Shown here: positions 9,423-18,714 of the stretch, piece after piece
How positions within the stretch are numbered: the stretch's first letter is position 1
Layout: each line of letters opens with the position of its first letter
Assembly (NCBI RefSeq): GCF_937123705.1
Contig: NZ_CAKZKO010000037.1
Location: 124,001 to 188,000 of the forward strand
Length of the DNA stretch: 64,000 nt
Source: an uncultured Paraglaciecola sp.
Lineage (GTDB): Bacteria > Pseudomonadota > Gammaproteobacteria > Enterobacterales > Alteromonadaceae
Reading direction: 5' to 3'
Position numbers and translations under genes: made by a program
The notes under the pieces: generated by a model
Told to the model about the DNA's origin: nothing
What the model saw: only the letters and a program-made list of their open reading frames with translations
Database searches by the model: none

Positions 9423-10769
9423 TTAAGTTGCACTATCTTGATAGATTTTGTCGTTGTTACTATTCAAATCATTAACCTGATTTGAATTAATTTTACCTAA
9501 TTTTCGCAACAAACCAATGCAAGTAATACTTCCCACCAAAGAAAACAATAATATCGTGAGAAACACATCATTGATTGTTGACTCAACTAATTTTGAGTCC
9601 GCCACATAGTCATTAAATTGTAACACCCACCCAACAAAAGCTAATGACAACCCATGACAAATTTTATTCGTTAAGGTGTAGAATCCAAAAATACTCAAAT
9701 CGTACCTTCGTAGGTTTTCTCTAGGAGAATGATCGATTGACATTGGCAATAAAACCCAATTGAACATATATATTCCCCCTAATGCCGCTCCTGCCAAAAA
9801 ACAAAAGGCATACAATTGCAGATGATTTGATATACCAACTACAGCAATCAGAAGTGAAAATATTAGAAAAACGTTTGCTAAGATTGATGTCTTCCAAACA
9901 TCTAACAAATTGTTCGCACAATACATCCACATGAAAAGAAATACAGCTTGAGAAAAAGACAAAACGGTTAGTGCAACACCTCCTTTTGATTCATCAAACA
10001 GTCCATATTTTGCAAAATATATAATTCCACTTCCTAAGGCATGAGTTGTAATTGAAGTCACAGCGGTAACGGAAAATACGATAAGCACTGCCTTGTTGAA
10101 CCAAAGTAATTTTAGTAATTCGAAAAACTTAAACTCAGTCAGGGATTCTTTTAGGTGAATAATAGATACTCGCTTAACTGCGTTAAGACAAATTGCCATA
10201 ATCAACAAGAAAAAAATGGAGAACAATAAGGAAGCGTGTGAGAAGTTTCCCTGAATCGATTGCACATTATCATTAACTAAGAAATCTACTGAAAAAGCAG
10301 TCACCAACAATCGCCCAAGAGAACTAAAGAATATTCTCATGGCAACAATATTCGTTCTTTGACGGGCATCAGTAGCAATAAAAGAAAGCAAACTATTGTG
10401 AGGAACATCAACTATGGTGTATGCGGTTCGATAAAAGAGAAGTACTAAAGTTGTATACAACAACATGAACTCTTCAGGTATATGATGAGCATTAAAAAAG
10501 CTAAAAACAGCGATGGCAGTACAGGGAGAGCCGACTAAAAAATACAATTTAACGGTTGAAAAATGCTTTCTTAGTTTGTCAATTAGTATGGCTATCCATG
10601 GATCAGTTACACCATCCCAGACCAAGGATATAAGTATCAAATTGCCTGCAATTAGTGCAGGTATTCCTAACACATCTGTTAAATAGAATAATGCAAAATA
10701 GTCAAATAATGTGGCAATTGAGGATTTGCCCATATTTCCCAGTGCATACTGCCCATGCTGAAACCGCAA
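9423..10769 (-). CDS. MFS transporter, GPH (glycoside-pentoside-hexuronide):cation symporter type
   Basis: FDYFALFYLTDVLGIPALIAGNLILISLVWDGVTDPWIAILIDK and YTIVDVPHNSLLSFIATDARQRTNIVAMR motifs; TTG start preceded by AGGAG. Confidence 0.85.
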   Translation of the reverse strand: MRFQHGQYALGNMGKSSIATLFDYFALFYLTDVLGIPALIAGNLILISLVWDGVTDPWIAILIDKLRKHFSTVKLYFLVGSPCTAIAVFSFFNAHHIPEEFMLLYTTLVLLFYRTAYTIVDVPHNSLLSFIATDARQRTNIVAMRIFFSSLGRLLVTAFSVDFLVNDNVQSIQGNFSHASLLFSIFFLLIMAICLNAVKRVSIIHLKESLTEFKFFELLKLLWFNKAVLIVFSVTAVTSITTHALGSGIIYFAKYGLFDESKGGVALTVLSFSQAVFLFMWMYCANNLLDVWKTSILANVFLIFSLLIAVVGISNHLQLYAFCFLAGAALGGIYMFNWVLLPMSIDHSPRENLRRYDLSIFGFYTLTNKICHGLSLAFVGWVLQFNDYVADSKLVESTINDVFLTILLFSLVGSITCIGLLRKLGKINSNQVNDLNSNNDKIYQDSAT

Positions 10770-10779
10770 AACAACTCCT

Positions 10780-10800
10780 ATATCGAAACACTTTCGATAT
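10780..10800. promoter_or_regulatory. Palindrome ATATCGAAA-cac-TTTCGATAT upstream of the GPH-family gene
   Basis: Perfect 9-bp arms directly 5' of the ribosome-binding site. Confidence 0.5.
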
Positions 10801-10832
10801 TTAATGACTCAAAATAAATTAATCTTATCGGT

Positions 10833-11999
10833 TTACGAATAATAAAACTTGTTAATAAATGGCAAAAAGGATGCACCAATAGCAGCAGCATCTCCTTTAA
10901 CTTCGGAAGCGACCACTTCAGCTGTTTTCCTTCGAATACCTCGACGATTAATATCAAAAAATTGTAATTGCGTAATCATTCTTGTTTTTAGCTTGCCAGG
11001 CACGACACCACCAAACACCAGCAATTCCGTATCAAGTACAGCGGCTGTAGCCGATACCATAAGAGAGAGGGAAGGCAGTACTTCCTTAATCCAGCTGCCA
11101 ACACCTTCTAAATGATCATCGTAGTTATCGACTAACGCTTCAACACTATTGAAGTGACTTCCCAAGCTATTTAAATGTAACCTGAGATTTTCCATAGTTG
11201 GGGGGGGCATGTCATCGATAGGCAGAATTGCCCTAAATTCTCCTGCATTACCGTTTACCCCTCTAAATAATTTGCCATTTGCTACTACCCCCCCTCCAAG
11301 ACCTGTTGCAAAATAAAAATATGCAAAGCTTTGCACTTGGTTACCTACTCCACAATAGTTTTCGGCTATTGTAGCGGCATTACCATCATTTTCTGACCAA
11401 ACAGGTAATCCGAGTTCTTTACCAAATAATTCTTCAAGATTAATTAATGCAAAATCTTGTAAAGATTCAGGCGTATTATAACTAGCCTCATTAATGCCAG
11501 TGTGAAATCCAGAAGTACTTAAGCCCACACCGAATAGATTAGTTTTGTCGACACCATTATTAGCAAGAAGAATATCAATCGATTCTTTCACCGACGTTAC
11601 TATTTTGTTTCGTCCCATATCCGACACTATTGGAACCAACGTATCTAAGGTTTCGCCGGAAAAATCAGACAAAACTAGGCATAACCCATCAGCTTTTAAT
11701 GAGATACCTACAGAATAGGCATAGTGTGAATTTAGTGAAAAGGTAGCACTGGGTTGACCTCTGGCCCCTGTGTTTTTAAGAGACGATTTTTTAATCATTC
11801 CTTTATTATCTAAGGCAGAAAGCATTCTGGACACGGACTGCTGAGAAAAAGTCAGAGCATTGGTTAAGTCGGCTTGTGTTGCGGACTTATCTCTTAGCAA
11901 AATCCCTAATATTCCGGCCTCTCCAGCACTCACAAGCGCTTTATCTTTTAGATCCCAGTACTTAGCCGTGATGAGACTATCTCGAAAAAACGACGACAC
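10833..11999 (-). CDS. ROK family transcriptional regulator
   Basis: N-terminal winged HTH plus ROK kinase-like domain: ...GVGLSTSGFHTG..., LPVWSENDGNAATIAENYCGVG, YFATGLGGGVVANGKLFRGVNGNAGEF. Confidence 0.88.
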   Translation of the reverse strand: MSSFFRDSLITAKYWDLKDKALVSAGEAGILGILLRDKSATQADLTNALTFSQQSVSRMLSALDNKGMIKKSSLKNTGARGQPSATFSLNSHYAYSVGISLKADGLCLVLSDFSGETLDTLVPIVSDMGRNKIVTSVKESIDILLANNGVDKTNLFGVGLSTSGFHTGINEASYNTPESLQDFALINLEELFGKELGLPVWSENDGNAATIAENYCGVGNQVQSFAYFYFATGLGGGVVANGKLFRGVNGNAGEFRAILPIDDMPPPTMENLRLHLNSLGSHFNSVEALVDNYDDHLEGVGSWIKEVLPSLSLMVSATAAVLDTELLVFGGVVPGKLKTRMITQLQFFDINRRGIRRKTAEVVASEVKGDAAAIGASFLPFINKFYYS

Positions 12000-12304
12000 A
12001 TGAACCTCCGTGATGACCTATTTTCCATTACGCTACCAAATTCTATGAAACATTCAATATAAATTCACTTACAATGCGTGAGATTTAAAGATCTCCTTCC
12101 TTAAAAATTCACTTAAATGTGTCTCCATTATTAACAGCGCACAAAGAACAACTTGACTAGTTTTGTTTCTTTAAAATCAAATAGCACAAAAAAAACAATT
12201 TAATAACAATAACTTAACACATAAAAACCTATTTAAACTAGCGTTTCCAAGCTGTATCAAAAATTAAATAGAGAAGCCGTATTGCAAGTTACTAATAACA
12301 ATGC

Positions 12305-12333
12305 AATTATACTTACTCATGGTGAGTATAATT
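12305..12333. promoter_or_regulatory. Inverted repeat AATTATACT-N11-AGTATAATT upstream of TonB receptor gene
   Basis: Perfect 9-bp arms, 30 bp before the ATG at 12363. Confidence 0.45.
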
Positions 12334-12362
12334 AAATAATTTGTTTCACACGAGGACAACAC

Positions 12363-15047
12363 ATGTACCCTAAAACTAAAATAGCCATCGTTATTGCATT
12401 AACGATTGCTGTGACGACCACTAGTTTTGCGCAACAAACTAATACTGTAGTGATTTCTGCTACAGAAAGCGCCCCAAAAACAGTGACAGCTGAATCTGAC
12501 GTGGAAATCATAGTCGTCACTGGTACCAGGAGCCAATTGCGAAGTGCTATAGACGAAAAGCGTGAGCTGCAACGAATTGCAGATTTAGTAACAGAAGATG
12601 ATTTAGGCAGCCTGCCAGACTTTAATGCAGCGGAAGCTTTAGGGCGAATTCCAGGTATTACCGTTGCAAATGATCAGGCTGAAGGGCGATTTGTCACTAT
12701 TCGTGGGTTGAATGCAAACTTTAATAATACCACTGTTGATGGTGCTTCTCTTTCTTCCACCGATATTGATGGGCGGAAAATTGAGATGGATGTTGTTCCT
12801 GCTTCAATGGCTGGCACTATACAGGTTATTAAATCACTAACCCCAGACATGGACGCCAATGCTGTGGGTGGTACGATTAATTTTGTTTCTCGCAGTCCTT
12901 TTGATTATGAAGATGGTTTTATGTCTTTTTCAGGCTCTGTTGGTAAATATCAAAATGACAACGGTTATAAGGGCAGCGGCCCAAGTGGCAATGGCGATTT
13001 AGTTTGGTCAAATATATTGGGTGATAATGAACAGTTTGGTCTAGTTGTATCTGCAAATTATTATCTCCGTCAATCTTATTTAGGCAGGATTGAACAAGGT
13101 GACGAGATATTATTTCATGGCGAAACAGGAACTGAATTAAGCGCTCGAAGCGACCGTGTTGATCCTTATGAAAGTGACATATATATCCCAGAAGAATGGA
13201 AAGCTTTAGACTATTACAATAGTCGAAAAAGATATGGGGGCAGCTTTAGATTTGAACATCGTCCGTCCGATGATGCCAAGACCTGGATCCGTGGTTTCTT
13301 CAATCAAGCGAACGATCAAGAAGCCCGGATGGAAACAAAAATGTGGAACCGTGAAAAAAATGCACGTATTACCTATGCAGATGCAAGCTCTGGCACCCTT
13401 GAAAATACTGAATGGTCCACTCAGCTTGGTGAGTTTGACTTTAAGCGCCAAACCTACGGTTTAAAAGCCTATGGTAAATATTCCCTTAAAGAAAAGTATA
13501 CTTTTGAGCCAGCAATAAATTATTCAGGTTCAAGTTACGAACAACCACAAGTTTGGGATAGGTTTGTTCAAAAATCAGCTGACTTCAAATTTGACACCCG
13601 TTCAAGGATCACTCAATGGACACCCACATCTGAAGACGCATTTAACGGTGATTTATTCGATTATCAAAAAAGAGAAATAAACATCGATGGATTAGATGAA
13701 GATATCATTTCTGTTTCGGCAGATTTAGGCTGGAATAACCAATCTTATGATATCGGATGGGGCTATAAAGTCGGGTTCAAGTACAGACAAAAAGATAAAG
13801 TTTATGATTATGAGCGCACTGAATATCGGTTTGCAGATGACTTAAACTTAAACAGCATAAACTGGTCTAGAAGTTGCCCCGATGAAATGCCAAGTTGTAA
13901 TAATGATTTATTTATTACCATGGATAGCAACTCAATCCATGACTTAGTTTCTGAGTACCTCTCTTCCGATGAAACAGATCTTCGTGAAAATGAAGATGAC
14001 GATAATAACCGAGACTATGATGCTTCGGAAAAAGTGACGTCCTTATATGGTTTAGTTGTTCATACCGGAGAAAAACATTTTTTTACCGCTGGCCTACGAT
14101 ATGAAGATACAGACTTCTCATCTACCGGAAAACGGGAAGACAAAGACCTAGGTGAATTTATCGTAAGCAGCAATGAAAACACTTATGACAACTTACTGGC
14201 GTCCGCTAATCTCAAATACGACATCAGTGACGAACTCGTATTTAGAACAGCCTTCTCTCAGTCAATATCTCGCCCTAGAATTTCATATCAAGCAGCAAGA
14301 GGAGAGAGACAGGATTTTAACGGCACCGAACTCACGCTTACACGGGGTAATCCAAACCTAAAACCAAGAGAAGCAAACAATTTTGATATAGGTTTAGAGT
14401 GGTATTTTGAAGAAGGGGGCTTACTCTCTAGTGCTCTTTTTTACAAAAATATTGATAACCAAATCTATCGTACCACGCGAGACGATGAGACCTTATATGA
14501 CCAAGATGGGGATGGAAACTTAGAACTTACCCCGACCAGCATACGTGAATATGTTAACGGTGAAGATGCCGATCTATATGGCCTTGAACTTGGTTATACC
14601 AAAGAGCTAGACAAAATCCTCCCAGGTCTTGGTTTTAATCTAAATGCCACGTTTTTAGGTAGTGATTATGAAGTTGAACTTGAAGATAGAGAATATAGAG
14701 AACCCGAAACATTTATTCAACAAGCCAACTTCACCGCCAATGCAGTGATTTATTATCAAAGGGGCCCCTTTGAGGCTCGTGTGGCGGCGAATCGAACGGG
14801 GTTAAAGTTGAATAATCTATACACCAGCAAAATCATAGACGCCTACCGAGATCAGTACGACGATGCACGTACACAAGTCGATGTGCAATTTCGTTATGAC
14901 GTAAATGATAGTGTTGGTTTATATGCCAATATCACCAATCTATTTGATAAAGAACAGTATGAATTGTTAGGTAGAGACCAAGAATTCACACGTTGGGAAT
15001 CAGATTTTGGCCGCGCTATCTTTATTGGTTTCTCCATCAAAAATTAG
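12363..15047 (+). CDS. TonB-dependent receptor (TonB-Xanth-Caul-like)
   Basis: VTGTRSQLRSAIDEKRELQRIADLVTEDDLGSLPDFNAAEALGRIPGITVANDQAEGRFVTIRGLNANFNNTTVDG; barrel terminating ...RAIFIGFSIKN. Confidence 0.92.
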   Translation: MYPKTKIAIVIALTIAVTTTSFAQQTNTVVISATESAPKTVTAESDVEIIVVTGTRSQLRSAIDEKRELQRIADLVTEDDLGSLPDFNAAEALGRIPGITVANDQAEGRFVTIRGLNANFNNTTVDGASLSSTDIDGRKIEMDVVPASMAGTIQVIKSLTPDMDANAVGGTINFVSRSPFDYEDGFMSFSGSVGKYQNDNGYKGSGPSGNGDLVWSNILGDNEQFGLVVSANYYLRQSYLGRIEQGDEILFHGETGTELSARSDRVDPYESDIYIPEEWKALDYYNSRKRYGGSFRFEHRPSDDAKTWIRGFFNQANDQEARMETKMWNREKNARITYADASSGTLENTEWSTQLGEFDFKRQTYGLKAYGKYSLKEKYTFEPAINYSGSSYEQPQVWDRFVQKSADFKFDTRSRITQWTPTSEDAFNGDLFDYQKREINIDGLDEDIISVSADLGWNNQSYDIGWGYKVGFKYRQKDKVYDYERTEYRFADDLNLNSINWSRSCPDEMPSCNNDLFITMDSNSIHDLVSEYLSSDETDLRENEDDDNNRDYDASEKVTSLYGLVVHTGEKHFFTAGLRYEDTDFSSTGKREDKDLGEFIVSSNENTYDNLLASANLKYDISDELVFRTAFSQSISRPRISYQAARGERQDFNGTELTLTRGNPNLKPREANNFDIGLEWYFEEGGLLSSALFYKNIDNQIYRTTRDDETLYDQDGDGNLELTPTSIREYVNGEDADLYGLELGYTKELDKILPGLGFNLNATFLGSDYEVELEDREYREPETFIQQANFTANAVIYYQRGPFEARVAANRTGLKLNNLYTSKIIDAYRDQYDDARTQVDVQFRYDVNDSVGLYANITNLFDKEQYELLGRDQEFTRWESDFGRAIFIGFSIKN

Positions 15048-15100
15048 TCAATTATAGGTCCAGGGATTAGAAGTAACTCCAATATTTATGGTAATTAAAA

Positions 15101-16057
15101 ATGAAAATACGTTTACTAGTAACCTTGATAGTCCTCTCGTTGAGTATTTGTAAGTCGATGGCTATCGCGTCAACAGAGCGTTTAAAAACAAAAAACAAAT
15201 CGTCGCAACACATAGTTTGCCGCAGTGATTTAGTAATGAATTCGATTAAAAGTAAAGGGACAAATCGTATTCTCGTGGCCGCTCATAGGGGAGCACACAA
15301 CACACAACCAGAAAATTCATTACCCTCAATTGATAAGGCAATAGATTTAGGGGTAGACATAATTGAGCTTGATGTAAGACTCAGCGCTGACGGCATACCG
15401 GTGCTAATGCATGATAAAAGTGTGAATAGAACAACCAATGGCACAGGCCTTATTTCCAATAAGTCCCTTGCAGAAATTAGGAAGTTAAGACTATTGTTTG
15501 ACGGAAAACCCACAGCACATCACGTCCCCACCCTAGCTGAAGTACTGGTTCAAGCGAAGGATAGAATAATTGTCAATATTGACATAAAAGCAGAAGACAT
15601 ATTAGCCATTTCAAAAGTGGTGGAAGAAGCGCAAGCTTTTAGCTACACCATGTTTTTTAATGATGACCTTGCGCTTCTATCAAAGCTAAGAACGATTCGA
15701 CCTGACACGGTTATTATGCCATTGGCCTCAAACGATAAAGAAGCACGGTTTATCGCTTCAAAGTTTGACATTGAAATCGTTCACCTTAAGGAGAATTATA
15801 TAAGCAGTGGCCTTTCAATATTTCTAGATGATAACAATAGTGCTGGCTGGGTAAATGCACTTGGAAAAATAGATTCATTTTTGAAAGATGGGAGTCTCAC
15901 TGCCAGCGATCATTTTATTGACGCTAGAGTGGATGTTATCCAAACAGATAGACCAGAAGAGCTTTTAGCGATTCTATCAAACAAGAGTTTACGCCCTAAT
16001 TATGCTGGTCTTAACAGAACTCAACCATGCGGGTTAGTTATTGCAAAAGAACCATAA
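15101..16057 (+). CDS. Glycerophosphodiester phosphodiesterase family protein, predicted secreted
   Basis: Signal peptide, then AAHRGAHNTQPENSLPSIDKAIDLGVDIIELDVRLSADGIPVLMHDKSVNRTTNGTG (GDPD signature). Confidence 0.88.
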   Translation: MKIRLLVTLIVLSLSICKSMAIASTERLKTKNKSSQHIVCRSDLVMNSIKSKGTNRILVAAHRGAHNTQPENSLPSIDKAIDLGVDIIELDVRLSADGIPVLMHDKSVNRTTNGTGLISNKSLAEIRKLRLLFDGKPTAHHVPTLAEVLVQAKDRIIVNIDIKAEDILAISKVVEEAQAFSYTMFFNDDLALLSKLRTIRPDTVIMPLASNDKEARFIASKFDIEIVHLKENYISSGLSIFLDDNNSAGWVNALGKIDSFLKDGSLTASDHFIDARVDVIQTDRPEELLAILSNKSLRPNYAGLNRTQPCGLVIAKEP

Positions 16058-16194
16058 AACGCCAGCCAAACTAGCAGTTAGCAAATTAATCAATCGACCT
16101 TAAACACGGCAATGCTCATTGAACACACCCACTTGATATGGGTTAAAGAATCAATGAATGCGCTTTATTTAAGGTTTGCACAGCGAACTCAGAT

Positions 16195-17523
16195 ATGTTT
16201 ACAACAATTTCAAATTTTTATAAAAGAAGTTCACCAAGTGCACATTCTTCTACTAATGTTCATCAAGACAACGAATTAAAAAGAAAAAAACTATCGATAT
16301 TTCTCGCCATCACAGTGGGTTATGGTTTTTATTACGTTTGTCGTCTTAGTTTCAACGTGGCTAAAAAATCCCTGGCTGATGAAGGAATATTTACGGTAAC
16401 AGAAATTGGTCTGATTGGATCGGCACTGTTTTTTGCTTATGCATTTGGGAAGCTTGCCAATGGCTTACTCGCTGATAGGGTCAATGTGCGTAAATTTATG
16501 ACCACTGGATTGTTAGTATCTGCTGTTGTAAACATAATTTTAGGTTCCACTACTGAATTTTGGTTCTTTGCAATATTGTGGGGGATAAATGGTTGGTTTC
16601 AATCATTTGGGGCACCTTCTAGTGTGGTATCTATTGTGCAATGGTTTGGGGGTAAGGAAAGAGGATCTATATGGGGAATGTGGGGGACAAGTCACAACAT
16701 AGGTGAAGCGATTACATTTATTTTAACGGCTTTTGTTGTTGGAAGTTTTGGTTGGATGTGGGGCTTTAGAACTGCGGGCATTTCTTGCCTAATTATATGC
16801 TTTTTTATGTGGAAATGTTTATATGAAAGACCAGAAGTTTATGGCTTACCTAAACCTGAAGAAAGCGCTTCCCCTAAGCAAAATATATCCATGGGAGCAA
16901 AACAATGGCAAGTATTCAAATCTCCAGCCATTTGGATTTTAGCGTTTTCCAGTTCCTTTTTCTATGTAACACGTTATGCAGTTAATAGTTGGGGGTTGTT
17001 CTTTTTAGAAGCAGAAAAAGGCTATAGCACGTTGGAGGCTGGGTCGATAATTTCTGTGAATGCCATTGCCGGTATTTTGGGTACGTTTTTTTCTGGGATC
17101 CTTTCTGATAAGTACTTTAAAGGGCGACGTAATTTTCCGGCGCTGATTTTTGGTTTTATCTATTTCCTTTCTATTAGCCTTTTTGTTTTAGGACCTGCTA
17201 ACTCAGTGATAGACACTTTTAGTATGGTTATGTTTGGCCTTTCTCTTGGTGTGCTCATCATTTATTTAGGAGGATTAATGGCGGTAGATGTTGCATCAAA
17301 AGAAACATCAGGAACCGCGCTTGGTATTGTAGGTGTAGCCAGTTATGTTGGAGCAGGGATCCAAGACATAGTTAGCGGTATCCTCATTGATGACAGCGTA
17401 ACCATGATTAAAGGCGAAGTTGTGTATAACTTTGAAACAGTTGGCTATTTTTGGATTGGTGCATCGTTGTTTTCGATGCTTCTTGCAACCTTAGTGTGGA
17501 ATGTTAAACCTCACCACAACTAA
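16195..17523 (+). CDS. MFS transporter, organophosphate:Pi antiporter type (GlpT/UhpT-like)
   Basis: GYGFYYVCRLSFNVAKKSLADEG..., NGWFQSFGAPSSVVSIVQWFGGKERGSIWGMWGTSHNIGEA; follows GDPD gene. Confidence 0.85.
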   Translation: MFTTISNFYKRSSPSAHSSTNVHQDNELKRKKLSIFLAITVGYGFYYVCRLSFNVAKKSLADEGIFTVTEIGLIGSALFFAYAFGKLANGLLADRVNVRKFMTTGLLVSAVVNIILGSTTEFWFFAILWGINGWFQSFGAPSSVVSIVQWFGGKERGSIWGMWGTSHNIGEAITFILTAFVVGSFGWMWGFRTAGISCLIICFFMWKCLYERPEVYGLPKPEESASPKQNISMGAKQWQVFKSPAIWILAFSSSFFYVTRYAVNSWGLFFLEAEKGYSTLEAGSIISVNAIAGILGTFFSGILSDKYFKGRRNFPALIFGFIYFLSISLFVLGPANSVIDTFSMVMFGLSLGVLIIYLGGLMAVDVASKETSGTALGIVGVASYVGAGIQDIVSGILIDDSVTMIKGEVVYNFETVGYFWIGASLFSMLLATLVWNVKPHHN

Positions 17524-17718
17524 CAAAGAGAGTCGTTACTAAATAGTAAGACTCATCAATGTTAGAACTTCGAAAACGTGAATGGCATGGCAATGCTATG
17601 AAAAATGTGACACAGCATATCGGGTTACTATCAACATAGTGACGTTGAACAAGACGTTTGCCAGAGTCACTTATCTCACATTTTATTTATTTTGAATTTA
17701 GGTGTTAACCTAAACCCA

Positions 17719-18480
17719 CTACCCCAACTCCACCAAATAATGATAATGATCGCTGCGGCAACGGCTCACCCTATATTCGATCGCTTTATTATCCAATGAG
17801 TGTGTGACGCGGGTCACCTCTAGTAGTGGTTGTCCTGCTTGAATGGCCAACAATTGCGCATCATCTTTTGTTGCCAGCACAGCTTTAATACTGTCGCGGG
17901 TATCTCGCACTGTTAGGTTAAATTGAGTTTGATAAAAGTGGTACAGGGTGTGCGGTACTTCAGGTTGCTCTTCTAATTTTGCAAAGTATTTGTAAGGTAA
18001 AAAGATGGTTTCTGCCATACAAAACTCATTGTTCAAAATGCGCCTTCTACTGAGCACTATTACCTTTGATTTAGGTGTTAACTCTAAAGCCTTTGCCACT
18101 TGTTTGCTTGCCACTTGAGTGTTTACCGACATCAATTCGGCTTTGGGTAATTCGGGGGTTTTGCCATCGGCGATCAAAGGGAAAAAACGATACAAGCTGT
18201 GGTGACCTGTATGCTCAGAGACAAAGGTGCCTATTCCTTGCTTTCGATTTAGAATATTGGCATCGGTTAAGCTATTTAAGGCTTTACGCACCGTGCCTTG
18301 ACTCACATCCAGTTCGCTAGCTAATTGAAATTCACTTGGCAACATTTCACCTGGCTTCCAACGCTGCTCTACTATTAGTTGCGTAACATGCTCTTCAACT
18401 TGTTTATATAGCGGTTGTAGCGCAAGCCCTGGGCGGCTCAGTTTATTATCAAAACGGCTTTTATTCATAAATGTTAACAA
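17719..18480 (-). CDS. GntR family transcriptional regulator (UTRA/HutC subfamily)
   Basis: LYKQVEEHVTQLIVEQRWKPGEMLPSEFQLASELDVSQGTVRKALNSLTDANILNRKQGIGTFV plus UTRA domain. Confidence 0.9.
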   Translation of the reverse strand: MLTFMNKSRFDNKLSRPGLALQPLYKQVEEHVTQLIVEQRWKPGEMLPSEFQLASELDVSQGTVRKALNSLTDANILNRKQGIGTFVSEHTGHHSLYRFFPLIADGKTPELPKAELMSVNTQVASKQVAKALELTPKSKVIVLSRRRILNNEFCMAETIFLPYKYFAKLEEQPEVPHTLYHFYQTQFNLTVRDTRDSIKAVLATKDDAQLLAIQAGQPLLEVTRVTHSLDNKAIEYRVSRCRSDHYHYLVELG

Positions 18481-18516
18481 TAAGTCAATTGACCTCTAGA
18501 GTAATATCAACCCTTG

Positions 18517-18551
18517 CTCTTATACAAGAGGTTAATGTATATAACCTCTTG
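18517..18551. promoter_or_regulatory. Nested inverted repeats in the gntR/GH31 divergent region
   Basis: CTCTTATACAAGAG (18517-18530, one mismatch) overlapping CAAGAGGTTA-N7-TAACCTCTTG (18525-18551, perfect arms). Confidence 0.5.
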
Positions 18552-18596
18552 GCAATTTTCATGGATTGACAATAAATTCACTCTGCTATAACTTAG

Positions 18597-18610
18597 GTCT
18601 TATATAAGAA
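18597..18610. promoter_or_regulatory. Candidate GntR operator (g)TCTTATATAAGA(a)
   Basis: 12-bp perfect palindrome TCTTATATAAGA (18598-18609), also the core of the sites at 23821 and 30894. Confidence 0.65.
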
Positions 18611-18714
18611 TTTATTGCGCTATGTTTTATTTGTCTTTATTGATGGTATAAAAATTCATCAAAATCAATAGGATGAATAAAATATAGGCGCTACTCAACA
18701 ACCCGAGGTCACCT

